NCBI GenBank assembly: GCA_033297205.1
Contig: MU859235.1
Span: 1-64,000, forward strand
Reading direction: 5' to 3'
Source of the DNA: Pseudoneurospora amorphoporcata
Lineage: Eukaryota; Ascomycota; Sordariomycetes; Sordariales; Sordariaceae
Length of the DNA stretch: 64,000 nucleotides
This document shows positions 42,834 through 56,080 of this stretch, in pieces (within the stretch, counting starts at the first letter, position 1; the number at the start of each line of letters is the position of its first letter). The translations under genes and the position numbers were made by a program. Below the pieces are notes generated by a model. The model was not told the DNA's origin and made no database searches. It worked only from the letters and a program-made list of their open reading frames with translations.

Positions 42834-45800
42834 CTTGACGCCTGATGCGGTGGAGAAACGCGAGGATATCAAGCAGCATCTGTACATTACACCTATATGG
42901 ATAATGATAATGAGTGATGAATTGAAATAAACATATCAATTAATAATCGCGTCCCAACGAGCAGTGAACACAAAGGATGGAACATCAAGTGAACGGTTTT
43001 TACTGACATTGATACGCATCTAGGTCTAGATATCGTCATTTTGCCTCCGGCGGCCCCATCCGGGAAGGGACCTCGCTTCGCTCGAAACTATCACAGTTCC
43101 AAACGCACCTCATCATCGAGGATCTGATAAAACCGCCACCGTTTCGGCCGTCGCTCCCTTCCAGAGAGGGGATCTAGATTTTCACTTAAAGGAATAACAC
43201 GGAACGCCAGCCGAACTTTGGACGGCCAGTGTACCTTATTGGGCATATACCTAGGAAACGAAAGTGTACCCAGAAGTGGAAACAAACAAACAGGTCCAAG
43301 TTTCTCTTATCACACCAACCCGGCATCAAAGGTACATACACATCAATGATTCACCTCCTCTTTCCCCAGGTTTTGCCTCCCCGTCATACTACACCTGATA
43401 CCGTTCTACATACATGTCGCTGGCCATGATTGGCGATAAGCACTTCCCCGCAGCTGGAGTGCGGGGAGAAACATCATGGGCAGTCCCCAAAAAAAGAAAA
43501 ACAAAGTCCCCGACGTTGGCGCGATGAACTGATAAGGCGCCTACATGAGTCGTCGTACAACGACACCCTTCACCAACCAAGGACGGGGACTTGTAGGCTG
43601 CAAAATCCAAGTGCTGCAATTCTGCTTCCGTGTTGGTCGTTACAAAAACTGCTGATAAGATTGATCGTATATCTATAGAAATAGTTGGTTGCGCAAGGTT
43701 AAGGTACTGTAGCTACATATAGTGCGCAGTGATCAGTGAATTACGCCTGTTCTGTACTCTCTGACGACTGACGACTCAAACCACTTTTCTCGCCTTCCCT
43801 TCACCCGGTTACATTATTCTCGACAGCGACAGAAATATCTCTATTTTCCTTAAGGGATGTCCGTGGATGGGGATGGGATGCCTTAAAAGTACTTGGAGTA
43901 GTATATCACACCAGTTACCGGGTCCGTCATATGAAAGTGCCATATTGCGAAATTACCTCTACCTAAGGGATTTGCCGTTCACGCGAAAGATTGGAAGTCG
44001 CCTGTGGGTAGGCACAAAGCCTGGAAGGTGCACCCAACATGGCACGACCCTACTATGTAGTATGCCCTGGAGCTCCCGTCATAGAACACGCCGCCAAGAG
44101 GGGGGTTCTTTTCCGGTCAAGTCACCGGCTTACTTGACTCAGCTGTTAAGGTATACACGCACCGAAACATTCCATGTGAAAGCTACCTATTTTCGCATTT
44201 CGAACTTCAGCCCACTTGGGCCCGAATATTCCATGTTCGTTCGGCAATGTGGCGGTACAGTTTTCTCTGTATTGGTGCGTAGGCACGAGTGGGTCGTCAT
44301 ACGAGACATTCCTACCCTACCAATGTAGGTAGAAAAATGGAGTGAACACCAACGCCATGATGATCCAAGACTCAGACTCACCACACCATGGCAATCTTGT
44401 CTTGTCTTGTCTCAGTAAACGTGCTTGACGTGTTTATTGGCTGCATGAGACAGAGACAGAGACAGAAACGGAGGCTGTCAAGTGAGACCAAGCTATCGGC
44501 GGCGCTTGACTCGTGAGCTGGTGAGAGTTGTGAGGACACTTTGCGTCTTTACGCCGAGACGAGACTGGATGGAAGTGCCAGTGAGAGAGGGTGGTATGTG
44601 GCGACGGAACTTGTGGGACGAAGTTGAGTCTCCGGCTCCGGGTAGGTAAGCAATGCGAAAGGTTGGATGTCGTTGAGGGCGGCAGACGGAGATAAGCGAG
44701 AATGGGCAATCGTATCATAACGACGATCCGTTGATCATGGGGCTTATAGTGTGGCTCATGGGGTAGTTGAGTGCCTTGATGTTGATGGTTGTGTTGTGGG
44801 TGGCTTCGAGACGAGGAAGAGCTGAAAATCGGCATGGGATGGGGGAAACTATTTGAGAACTGGTTAGGAAAACTTGATTTTGGACAGGCAGTTGTTCCGA
44901 GTGATGGGTCTGGTGTCTATGAGTTGCAGCCAGGAGTTCGGACCAAGGTGATCTGTTTTGATAATACGAGGAGTAAAGAGAGGTTCCTGCTGTTCAAGAT
45001 GAAAGAAGTGACTCTAGCCCCATGTCGTCTTCTGATGTCTTGCAAACTGAGCAACCAAGTGCAGCTCATATGGACTTCCAAATGGCTTTCTCGTCCTGTG
45101 AAGCTATTCTGTAGGTAGGTAGTCAGAGCAGTCCATAACAAGCCGCTAGCTTATCTGGAGGCTGTCACATCTTGCTTGACATTTTGTGACATCTGGATAG
45201 CTCGAAGGGGAGCAACTCGAGTGAAGAATGTGACAATGAACCTTTAGTGTAAAGTGATGCAAGATGATCTCTCTTGATGCATGCATGATACCTACGTACA
45301 TGCCGCTCTCGCATTTAATCGACCCCTCATGGTGGTCCGGTGAGTTCCATCCAGCCAGGCAATCATGGACTATGCATGTCGGTTGACGAAAGGGGATTCG
45401 TTGTCTGATGATGGCAACCCTGTCGACCCTTGGATGCACCCCGGATTGTCAACCGCTAGTGTGGCGTTGCCGTGATCAAGAACATTTACTCCGTCGTTGC
45501 CGAGCTTGCTGTAGTGTTGGTGGTGGCTTGGTGGTGCTGATGGGTCGGAGAGTGAGACATGCATTCGGTAGGCAGTCAAGGCGTCAAGCTGTCAGACTCG
45601 GAGGGGTTTGATGTGAAGTTGAAGATTTGAAATTCCAAAAAAGAAAGGCAGGTGATAAAGTGGTTGCATAACGCACTCAGGCAGAAAGTGTGAATGTTCT
45701 CGTGACGACCTAGGCACGCCGCTCATCATGTGGCGCCCATCCGATTGCAACTTCCCGGTTTGTTATTTTTGGGTACTTCTTTCCCGCTGGCCTTACCGAT

Positions 45801-47872
45801 ACACACACCTTTTTGACCTTGGGCCTTGACCGGGGAAGAGCTGCATACACTAGTTTCCCCTCACCCCCGCACTCGAGGGAGCGATGTAAGATACGGTAAA
45901 GGAAGGTAGCCGAGACACCACACCCAAATACGACACCAAGGGAATGAATGCCTTGCGATGGTTGCCACTGCAAACAGAAACATCTTCAGCCTTGTTATAG
46001 AAAAAGGCGGCAGTGGATGAGGCGCGGACCAAGTCAACAACTAGGCAACATTAGTTGCCTTTCTGTTGGTTCCATTCATGTAGCTCCATCCCCGTATGTA
46101 GACAGCTTCTTCCCGGTCTCCTTGCATCATCTTGGATCCAAGCTCCAATCCATCAGGTTACACTACCAACAAATGCTGAAAAAGTGAGAGATCAACTATC
46201 CAAATGCCTCGGCTGACCCGACCTAGCCGACTCTAACCTGGAGTCGTTAATATCATACAATACCCGATCAGGAAGCACACCGGGCTTATCTTGTCGCCCC
46301 GTCCCCTCATTCTTTGCGTTTCTCAAGGAGTCGAGTCCACGAGTCCAACACAAGGTCCCCGTCAATTAGAGGTGGGTTGGAAATTCACAGTCAATGTAAA
46401 GTAACGTAAGTAAAAGAAAGGTAAAAAACGTTATGTTTCTTTCGTGCACGGGCCTTCCCGCACGGGCCATACACATTAGGCATCGAAATGCTCGCGCATA
46501 TGGGTGATGTTCTGAACCCTTAGCTAGTTGGTAATTGGCCTAGGTAGTGAGATTGCTAAGGCGCGGGCGCATTTCAAATTAGTGATAAATTACCTCATTT
46601 TGAATAGGTGGCATTATAAAGAGACTCTTTAAGCTTCTACAAGTCGATCGTGGTCGATTTGTGTAGTTTCATTAATAATTGATAGAGTAGATAAATGTTG
46701 AAAAGGTAGTTAACCGTTGTGTGAGATTATGGGTTGTGTGCACGGATCATTTACACTAGTGTTATTTACTGAATTTCAATTTTCTGAAAGTTTCTGCAAA
46801 AGTCTTATTTTTTCAGAAATAAACCATCACTACCGTCAATGCCGGCCCTAGTCCATGCATCGACGTTAGGGGATCGCTGTCTGTCTGACATCTCGCCTCA
46901 TCCGTCTTCCACCGTCCCCGGTCATCCAATCTACTGGTAAAGGTCAGAGATTAGATTGATACTTTATTACAACATCACCAGTTGCAATTTTTGAATAACC
47001 TCACCTTTGTCTTTGAAAAGTCAAAGTCTTGGCAGGCACCGTGTACCTCGGCCATCTCACTTGTTGCCTCCAAGGCTGCCCTCAGCCAATCCAATCGCCG
47101 TACATACACTAAGGTATTTGACGACAGCTGTAAAACCCCGCCGGTTGCCCCTCATCCCTCGCTACAATTGGACGATTCTCCGAGTTGTACACTAGTACTT
47201 GACAGCAAGACCGAGTTGGGTGTCGGCCACCAAAATCACTAGGTACCTCTAACAATCAAAGGCCATGCACTAACCCTACTAGGTATTGGCTGGCGACCAG
47301 AATCGGGCCGCCGCCCCTCCACCGCCCAAATTCCATCTTTTTCCCCTCAAGACGATGCCTTTTGCGATTAAAACTTGTAACAGAAAAGGTACCTCATACC
47401 TACACTACATCCACATACATACCACCCGCAGTACATACAACATACCTACCTTACCTAGATCTACACCCAGCTGTCATCTCGATCCTTCTTCAACGCCTCA
47501 CCTCCATCCCGAATCTGGTCTTGACTTCTTTCTCTACCTTGCCTTATCCCAACTCGTCACCGCCGCCACCGTTCCAAAAGCAACATCAACGGACGGCAAC
47601 CGGCAACAAGACAACACCTCAAAGCAGTACATAAGTCTATACCTCCACGATCTGCCATCTGCCCAGCCCGGGCCCCTTCCTGGCTCCTGCCACCCGTTCA
47701 TCCTCGACCTTGTCGTCCTCGCCTGATCCCATCCATCCCGTCTCCTTCACCTCCACTTCGTCCTCCTTCGATCCCCAAATCGCAACCGGCGATAGAGTCA
47801 TAGCTGGCCTAAACAGGAAGCATCCGTAAGCCCCAATCTGCGCCCTTCCCAGGCCCGTTGCATCTCAACGCC
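42834..47872. other. Long intergenic region with an AT-rich block
   Basis: 5 kb without a supported gene. The longest frames (43867-44328, 44434-44835) have no domains and poor codon use. 46380-46990 is clearly more AT-rich than its surroundings. The last 600 bp are C/T-rich and probably form the 5' leader of the CCCH gene. Confidence 0.55.
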
Positions 47873-50028
47873 ATGTCCGCTGCCAATGGTGCGGCCGTCG
47901 CCGCCGACTATCGCAGTCAAAGTCACATGCGATCAGGCAGTCTCAACATCAACCCAAACCAGGCCGGGCCTGGTGCTGCCCCGACCATGATTACGTCTCC
48001 CCTGCCTGGCGGCCAAGTGCCAGGAGCACACCGGTTTGACCATTCGCGTAGTCCGCCTAGTGAGTTGTTGTCCTTTATGCGCCTCACGTCGTTATTGTGG
48101 ACGGCTAACCAAAAGAGCCCTTTCGCAGACACGTCGCATGTTCCGTGCAAGTTCTTCCGCCAGGGTGCTTGCCAGGCCGGTTCCGCGTGTCCCTTCAGCC
48201 ACGACCTCAGTGCCGCGGCCGAGACGGTGTGCAAATACTTTGCCAAGGTATGGCGGATAACATCCAGATTCCCGGGTCTTTCCATTCTGTCGTCCTCCTG
48301 CTGACATGTTTGGTGCCACCATGACTGTAGGGTAACTGCAAATTCGGCCCCAAGTGTGCCAACATCCACGTGTTGCCCGACGGCCGCCGTGTCAACTATG
48401 GCAAAGGCGGTGTCACGATCGGTGCCCCGCCCGTCGCCTTGGGTGCCCGCGTGAACCCCAACACATACCACCAACCATCCAACAGCGCCCTCACCAACTC
48501 GTTCCTCCATGCCGACCCCGTTCCCCCGTACTCGGCCTCCGCCTACGGCCATCCCGATGAACAATACGCCCATCAGCCTGGCCAGAACGGCGCAGGCAAT
48601 GGGATCCCGACTATCGATACCACATATACCCCCACGACCGCGTTTGGCTCCCCTCGGGCGGATGAGGATGTTGCCGGTCGCTTCGGTCTTGGCGTTTCTC
48701 CCGCCCCCAGGGGCCTGTCAGTCCTCGACGCCCCCCTCCCCGCTTCCTTCGACAGCAACGGCATCTCCCACGCCGCCCGCTACGGCCCCTTCCCCTCCTC
48801 GGTCCCTGAGAGGTTCGGTCTGGAGTCTAGCTCCCTCGGCATGAGCGTGGCCCGGGACGTCAACACCTCGCGCACCCTCCTTGCGCTACGTAGCTCCGCT
48901 TTCGGTGGAACCGACAACATCTCCCAGTCCCTCCTCAGCGGCGATGGGTTCGCCAACAGCCCGCCCACACACTCATCAGCGGCCTTTTACGGTTCCAGCC
49001 TTGGCGGTGAGGAAATCGGTTTTGGCAGAAGGCCGATGCACAGTAACTCCACCAGGTTTTCCAAGCCCAGGCTGCTGAGTCAGAGCGTCCCCCACGACCG
49101 GGATTGGGACTCGGATTTGATCTTCGACAACGAGGAGGATTACGTGCCAGCAGAGTTGGCTAATGAGCTGCTCACCCCTGCCGAACGCGCGAGGAGAGGA
49201 TCCAGCACCGCTACCGTTCGTGGCTTCGATGCCCCACTGGACTCTACCGGACTCGACGCGACCAAGTTCGGTAGCCCCATCTCCCAGAGCCCGAGCAGAT
49301 GGGGATCGCTCTTCCAGCGCCAAAAGGAGGAGGAGGAGAGAGAAAAGTTGGAGTCTAACGGCGGCAGCGGCAGCCTCAGCTTTATGCCCATCGCTGGCCG
49401 CAGCCTCAAGCACCCGCCCTCGGCTTTTGGACACGTTGGCAGCCCGCTGCGTAACTCGAGCCTAGCCAGCGCCTTTGTATCTGAGGATCCCAATCGCCAA
49501 GGAAGCCTCACCGGCGAGTCGTTGTCTGCGCTCACTCAACAATTCCAGCGCAGCAAAATCAGCGAGGACGCATCCATCATCTCGTCGAGCCCCCGCGGCC
49601 TTCACCCCAATTTGGGCCGCAATGGAGCTTCTGGGGCTGGTGTCATTGGCAAGGAGAGGGGGGATAGCATGCAGAGGCACATCAGCTCCAACTCGATCAG
49701 CTCAACAAGCGGGAGGTTCACTACGCCGATTATCAACGAGGATAATGAAGGAGAGGAGGAGGGCGAGTTCGTCTTCACCATGGAGGAGGAGGACGACACC
49801 ACCCAGGCGGGACAGAACCAGAAGCGCAACGGTAGCGGTAGCCCGCTGGGAAACGGGAGCTCGCTGGGTAACGGCGGGTCTTCGTCTCCTTGGGGAAGTT
49901 ATGCGGGCGCTGCTGCTGGGAGCGGATTGGCAGCCGGTGGTGGTGATGGTGGTGCAAACGGCGATGAGTCCAAGGGCCAGAATGGTCAGAATGGCGTGAG
50001 CAAGGTGGGAGCTGTTGGGGCGAAATAA
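47873..50028 (+). CDS. LEE1-like tandem CCCH zinc-finger protein
   Basis: Exons are 47873-48059, 48129-48247 and 48331-50028; the product is 667 aa. The start is the first ATG in frame; an upstream TTG is not used. Two C-x7-C-x5-C-x3-H fingers lie at about 69-87 (CKFFRQGACQAGSACPFSH) and 97-115 (CKYFAKGNCKFGPKCANIH), with the gap and the following VLPDGRRVNYG segment as in yeast Lee1-type proteins. The remaining 550 residues are Ser/Gly/Asn-rich and largely disordered, with a Glu-rich segment near 600 and Gly/Asn repeats at the end. RNA binding is likely from the fingers. The target RNAs are unknown. Confidence 0.9.
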
Positions 50029-52060
50029 CTGTCGTTGCCTCTCGGTGGGCATCCGCTGTTTGACACGGAAAACTCGAAAGTTCAACACGTAACCAACCAT
50101 GTCAGCGATCTTCGCACGATTCAACATCGGACTTTCAACATCTTTTATATGCATAGGTAACATACGGTCGTTTGGATATGAATGACTCAATCTGGTCCGC
50201 TACTTTTCTTTCTTTCACACAAAAGCACACATGGAGGGGAAGAGAAAAACAAAACATAACTGGATCATTGCACGGGAAGCGAAACACAGCATAATTTTGG
50301 CTATAGGAAAAACAAATTCAGCGGAGGGGCGATGGGCGTGCAAAACAAAACATTGGAAGGATCACTCACGTACGATAACGAAGGGGGGAAGATAAAATGG
50401 ACTTGCACTTTGAAGAATATTTTGATTTTTTGCCTACTTGATTTTCCACCCTACGGCTGTTTCTTGGTTGTGTCTTTTCAGATTAGTCGCATGATGTATA
50501 TGGTAGAAGTAGGGGTGGGTGGTAGTGTAGGATTAATGGTGTATAGAGGTAGAGTAGCTACCTAGCTGATGGACTCCATGTAAGGTAGGTATACACGATG
50601 TAGCGATTGTATTTGTCTTGAATGGTATGGTACCGTTTATAGATCGACAAAGTCTGGATTCCGATTTCCGACAGAAGTCACACGCGCGCGAAGAAAAGGT
50701 CGTGATGGGATTGTCATTGAGCCAGGGCAGTCACTCAGTCACTCAGTCAACTTGACTACGACCAGTACGACGACCGTGATTCTTGTCCTGCGAAATGCCA
50801 TTCGTTCACTAAGGTACCATATTCTAGCAACCGAAAGCGGAACAAGAACAACAATAATAAGAAGAAGAAGGAGGAGATGAGCGAGAGGGCATAAGGGGCA
50901 AGGAAAGATAAGTCGACTGTAATAAAAAATAAAAGGGAAAAAAGGGAAAAAAAAGGAGGTATCCAATGGAGGTATAACAAGATAAGGTAACTAGCCTCGG
51001 TACAGTAAGGTAGTTGTTTTGGTCGCCACATCTGAAACTAGGTACCTTTGTCATGACTTTTTTTTTTTTTTTTTTTTTTCCGTCTCAGTCCCTCTCGCAC
51101 CCGGCCTACACAAGGTAGGTAGGTATTGTGATCGTGGTTCCAACCTCAAGACAGCAAAGTCATGCATGAGTGATGACAGACATACAGCTCGTGGAGTCGA
51201 GATCTCTCTCGTTGGGGTTGGGGGATTAATTCTAGACTACCTACATTACCGTGGCCTGGATGGGATGGGCATGGGATGTGGTGAATCGGATGTGGTGAAT
51301 CGGATGTGGATCAGTGGATGGAGTTGGGCTGGAATAGAGTATTGTAATAATATTTAATAAATACCCAATACGCAATGGGAATGAGCATGATATGATTATG
51401 GCGGAGAATTTAAGTAAGTATAGTATGGTATGGTATGAATGGACGAGTGTGTGAGTTCCATAGAAAAAGTAAAGGCAGCGGACAACTACCTACCTACATA
51501 CCCCCTGAATCGCTTTGCTTGCCATATAAACTTGCTTAACAAATTTCATGTTTTGTTTTGAAAGCCAAAGCCCATTTCACCGTTTCACGTCAGCACACAC
51601 ACCTTAATACTTCAAATTCAGATATGTACCTATGTAGTACGAAAGCGTTTGACACGGCAACCAACACACGCTCTCTCTATTCATTCCTTCATTGATCAAC
51701 GAACCACCCACCACCAACCTCACAATCGAACCGAACCGAACCGAATTACATCCGACGCAAACCAAATCCCCACTTGGCAGCTATGGATGATCCCGCGTTC
51801 CTTTCGTCATCTCATCTCATTCATTCAGCTTTCTCAAAAAAAAGAATATGGTACACAGACAGATCGTCTCCGATTTGATGTAGTAAGTAAGGAGAAGGAG
51901 GATCTCGGATTCAGGGGGGGAAAGGTCCCCTCAAGGAGTCGAGTAGAAGGTTAGGTAGGTAGGTATGTGGGTTTATATTGCGGACACAGAGAGAGAGAGA
52001 GAAAAAGTCTAGACGGCTTTCAACATTGATGATGATATCGATTATCGTATCGGACATTTT
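50029..52060. other. Intergenic region
   Basis: 2 kb between convergent genes. It contains a T22 run (51058-51079), GA/AAG-rich tracts near 50840-50960 and TAGG repeats. No gene is supported. Confidence 0.5.
51058..51079 (+). repeat. T22 homopolymer
   Basis: 22 consecutive T. There is no tRNA or retroelement immediately upstream. Confidence 0.8.
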
Positions 52061-53354
52061 TTAGTTGGCATCGGGCTGGCTGAGGATGTACTCGACGGCC
52101 TTGTCGACCGAGTGGATCTGATCGGCGTCCTTGTCGGGGATCTCGATGGAGAACTCCTGTTGTTGTACGTAAGGGGGTGTCGGGTGTCACGTTAGCATTT
52201 GTCCCACCATGTTTTTTTTTTGGGTCCTTTACGTATGTATGTATGCTCCTGTATGTATGTAAAGGGGGGGGGAGAGGCATGTAATGGGTCAGACGTACCT
52301 CCTCAATAGCCATAACAACCTCAACGGTGTCCAAGCTGTCAAGACCGAGGTCGTTGGCGAAGTGGGCGGTCTCGGTGATCTATACAGACAAGCGCTTGTG
52401 TCAGCATCCACAATTATCTTGACGCATTGTTTTCCCTTTGCGTGTTGCCATCTAGTCTATTCTGTGTGTGGCTCGCTCGGCAAAACGGGAACATGGCATA
52501 ACGATTGTGGAGGGCCTGCAGGCGTTTTTTTTCTACAACAGGCTGTTCTGTGCTGTACTGCTGGTGGGTTGGTTGTAATTGTACTTACGTTCTTGGGGTC
52601 GTTGACCTGGGAAAAAGAGTACATGTTAGCCTGGAGTCTGAGAACTAGCTTGTGATGAGAAGCCATGGAGCTCTGGAGGACGGGAAAAGTGAGCATATCC
52701 AGCGGAAGAAGAAAATACAGGGAGGAAGATGTCTCGAGGAGAGAAGGCCCGAAAGAGAGCAAGCTTCGAGGAGTGAGTGCATCCACCGAGACCAGGACGG
52801 CAACCGGATCCAGAGCTTCCAGGACAAAGTGCTGCCTGCGATTGCAGCGCGCAACGCTCTGCCAGCATAAGAGCATTTTTCTCTCCCTTTGCCCTCGAAA
52901 GAGCTTCTCGGCGCAGCTGGTTGCTCGGCCGTGTTGTCCTCCTCTTCGTCTTTTGCTCCTCAGGTTCCCCGGTCCGCATCTTCCTCCCCCTTGGCCTCTT
53001 GTGCCTTGTTTGTCGCGGCCTGTTTTATTCCATCTCCCTCTTCTCGCGTGGTTTCTCTTGCCCCTGTTCCCCTCCTCGTGCTGGTGACATGCTCATCCGA
53101 ACCATGGTGTTGTCTTGTATGTAAAAACGCACCTTGTCAAATCCACTCAACACCTGCGCAATCCTGCTAAAGACCTCTTCCTTGTTGAGGTGACCACCGG
53201 CGCTGTAAAACCTGACAGCCTGGAAGGCAGCGATCTTGGGGACGGCGACGGCCTGGGCGAAAGCGGCAGGGCGGGCGACACCGGCGACGCGGACGGCGGA
53301 GGCGACGGCGGGACGGGCCACGCGGGCGGCAGTGAAGGCGGCGGTGCGGAACAT
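52061..53354 (-). CDS. NDUFAB1: Mitochondrial acyl carrier protein (complex I SDAP subunit)
   Basis: Exons are 53354-53133, 52606-52589, 52379-52299 and 52156-52061; the product is 138 aa. The first 50 residues are an Ala/Arg/Val-rich mitochondrial presequence ending near RFYSAGG. The carrier domain has NDLGLDSLDTVEVVMAIEE with the phosphopantetheine Ser near 95, and ends in VDKAVEYILSQPDAN. The protein serves mitochondrial type II fatty acid synthesis (lipoate precursor) and is a subunit of respiratory complex I. Exon 2 is an 18-nt microexon encoding VNDPKN, flanked by clear CCCAG and GTAAGT sites, and intron 1 is 526 nt, very long for this genome. The gene next door is also a complex I subunit. 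Confidence 0.93.
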
Positions 53355-54117
53355 TTTGGCTGCTTTATTAAAAAAAATTGGTTGTCGCGTGGTGGTGGTG
53401 GTGGTGGTGACAAAGGTGCTGGCCGAAAATGAGTGACGCTACTGTACTCGGTCGTTCTCGGGCGAGGATTTGTTGCGGGTTCTTGAAGGAGGAGTGGATT
53501 TCTGGGCAGGTGGTTGGTTGGCTGGAATCAGCCATGAATGATGATAAATTTCTCGCCCATGTACCAAACACCGCCCGGCGCGGGAAGCGGGTGTGCGGGC
53601 GGCCAAAGCTAAACCCAGCCAGGTACCTCCAGCCAGGTACCTCCGTACCTCGATGCTCCCTCCCCGCAAGCAAGCATGGAGATGGAAGCTCCGAGGTCAC
53701 GTGCTGCGCCTCCGGTGTGTAACTTTTTGTACCAGACTGCGGACATGGAAATTCCACTGCGGAGAAATGTGTCAAGCAGATACTCCACTAGCACCCCATG
53801 GGCAGAATCACTCCACTCGGCTGTTAGGCGGGTAATCCTGGTTTGATGGATACGGTCCAGCTCGTATCTTACAGACGGTAATTGTGCATTCAGCCTTGCA
53901 CCGTCATTTCTGATATCTTCCCCCTATGAGGATAACTACAAACGTATCTACAGCCTCGTTCTGCCTGTCTGCCTGCCTGCCTTCTATAACACATGGTGCG
54001 TCCTGTTGATACCGCAACCCCGTCCGAAACTGCTGGTCCCGAAGCTCTAGCAAAGTAACAACGAAATAGATTCTCCGTCCTCCACTGTCCGTATCCGGTG
54101 GTCAAACTGAAAACCGC
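53355..54117. other. Intergenic region between the two complex I genes
   Basis: Holds the ACP promoter and the 3' flank of the NDUFS8 gene. A 15-bp direct repeat with GGTACC occurs near 53621-53650. Confidence 0.5.
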
Positions 54118-55228
54118 TTATCTGTAGGGAGCGTCGGCCCTGATGGCAGCAGCCAACTCGGGCTCCCACTTGTCGCCGTTTGCCAAAAGCTTCTCTGTTC
54201 ATGTCACATTTGTTAGTGAGACAACATCCTCATTCATCCCTGCCCCCCAGGGCCCCAAATCACCACCCGGGACGCAATCTCACCCTTATTATACAACAAC
54301 TCCTCCCTCGTCTCCGTCGCGTACTCGGCATTGGGACTCTCCACAATCGCATCAACAGGACAGCTCTCCTGGCAGAACCCGCAGTAGATGCACTTGGTCA
54401 TGTCGATATCGTAACGGGTAGTCCTTCTGCTTCCATCGGCACGTTCCTCGGCCTCGATGGTAATGGCCTGCGCAGGGCAGACGGCTTCGCAGAGCTTGCA
54501 GGCAATGCAGCGCTCTTCGCCCGAGGGGTAGCGGCGGAGGGCGTGCTCGCCGCGGAAGCGAGGGGAGATGGGTCCCTTTTCAAAGGGGTAATAGATTGTG
54601 TACCTGGATGGGGGTATTAGTTGATGAATGGTGCGTTGGGACTGTTGCTGTTGATCGTAGATCGTGGTGATGAGCAGCCGAGGAGTAGTACAGTATGAGC
54701 GCGCTGAGCAACCAGCTGGCTGGCCGAGCCGCAGAGCCGCGATCTCCATACATACTCCAGTGCGCGAGTCATGATACTTGTCACGCCGTGGATCCTGCCC
54801 GCAGCCGACCTCACCATAGATTTCCCCCCTTCTTCATCTTCCACCACTCTTCCACTCTCACTCCCACTCCCACTCCCACTCGTCACCGTCCTCCTCCTCC
54901 TCCATCCACAGTAACAGCAAAAGCCAAAAGAAAAAGACGGTACTTACGGCGGCCTAAAAAACTGCTCCATAGCCACATACATGCCCCTAAACATCTCCGT
55001 CAAGAGAAAGTACCGTCCATTCTTGTCCAGCGCGTGTTCCTCCTCTTGGTCCCAAGTCTTGGGGGTCGGGATGCGGAAGCCCTTGGGCGGAGGGCCGGCC
55101 GGAGTCGCGTAGGTACGGATGGCTTGGGAGACGGCTAAAGAAGAGGGGGTCATGATGGCTCGGTGGCGGCGGGTGCCAAGTTGGCGCGCGACGACGGCCG
55201 CGGCCGAGGAAGCAGTGGGGGTGAGCAT
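54118..55228 (-). CDS. NDUFS8: Complex I 23-kDa iron-sulfur subunit (TYKY/NDUFS8)
   Basis: Exons are 55228-54948, 54603-54284 and 54194-54118, with introns of 344 and 89 nt; the product is 225 aa. After an Ala/Arg-rich mitochondrial presequence the protein has the family stretch [20 protein letters not shown] and two ferredoxin motifs, [12 protein letters not shown] (Cys 126, 129, 132, 136) and [12 protein letters not shown] (Cys 165, 168, 171, 175), which bind clusters N6a and N6b in the matrix arm of complex I. The C-terminus ([21 protein letters not shown]) is canonical. The last exon is only 77 nt. Confidence 0.96.
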
Positions 55229-55946
55229 GGTGGCGGTTGTGATGTCGATAAAGACGGTCGGTGGTTGTGGTGGTGGTGTGAGATGCGCTGGTTTGATGTA
55301 ATCGAGCCTAGGTGGTGACAAACAAAATCAATTACACTGCACTGCTTTGCGCCTTGCGAGTTCAACTGTTGCGACCACTCAGTGTCCAGTCCAGTTCACT
55401 TCGATTTGGAGCTTTCGGTGGTGACGAACAGAACCAAGACTAGAGTGGACCGTAGCAGTTCAGCGCACGAACCTGGATGGAGGCGACGTTCAGCACAATC
55501 CCCGGGCTGTGATAACTTGACGTCGGTCGGTCGGTCGGTCGGTCGTCGATGGATCCCTGCCGTGTGCTTGGAGTTATCGCCGACTGGGACGTCCACTTCC
55601 AGACGGAGCCTTGGAGCCACAGAAGTGGATTTGGAAAGGCTGAGCTGCAATTGGTTGCGGCTGGTGAGACTCGTTCTCTATATCGTGATTTTCCACGTGA
55701 TTGGACTCTACCATGGAGTGTACCTACCTACCCATGTATCTTATCTTATCGTTCCTGCACCCCCAACCATACCTAGTAGGTACCTCTAGGTAAGGTACCT
55801 AGCTCGCCAAATGACCCCACTCTCAAGCTCCAAATCCAACCCCGCCCTCTCGGCTGTAGTCCTCTAAAGTTGCAGTGTGAGCTGGCACGCAGCTTCCCCC
55901 ATATGTGCTCCCCTTTCCAACCTGTCTTCTAACAACATCCACTTAT
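55229..55946. other. Intergenic region
   Basis: Upstream region of NDUFS8 with a (CGGT)n microsatellite near 55524-55545 and GGTACC/TAGG repeats near 55775-55800. Confidence 0.5.
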
Positions 55947-56045
55947 GACAACTTGGCCGAGTGGTTAAGGCGACAGACTTGAATAACCTCATTATTCAGC
56001 TATCTGTTGGGTTCGCCCGCGTAGGTTCAAACCCTGCAGTTGTCG
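55947..56045 (+). tRNA. tRNA-Ser(UGA) with an 18-nt intron
   Basis: Acceptor arms GACAACT (55947-55953) and AGTTGTC (56038-56044) pair fully, followed by discriminator G. The A-box is TGGCCGAGTGG, the anticodon stem is ACAGA/TCTGT, the anticodon is TGA (55980-55982) and the T arm is GTAGG-TTCAAAC-CCTGC. The long variable arm (GGGTTCGCCC) is that of a class II serine tRNA. An 18-nt intron (55984-56001) sits in the normal place one base after the anticodon. A T23 tract follows. Confidence 0.95.
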
Positions 56046-56057
56046 TTATCCGAATTC

Positions 56058-56080
56058 TTTTTTTTTTTTTTTTTTTTTTT
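56058..56080 (+). terminator. Pol III terminator of tRNA-Ser
   Basis: 23 consecutive T starting 13 bases after the tRNA, far longer than the four or more needed. Confidence 0.9.

Noticed and set aside
43867..44328. 153-aa plus-strand frame in the 5-kb gene desert
   Set aside because: No recognisable domain, no splice structure, and codon use unlike the real genes of the window.
44434..44835. 133-aa minus-strand frame rich in Ser, His and Pro
   Set aside because: It is built from short repeats (CTGTCTCTGTCTC-like), so it is low-complexity DNA and not a gene.
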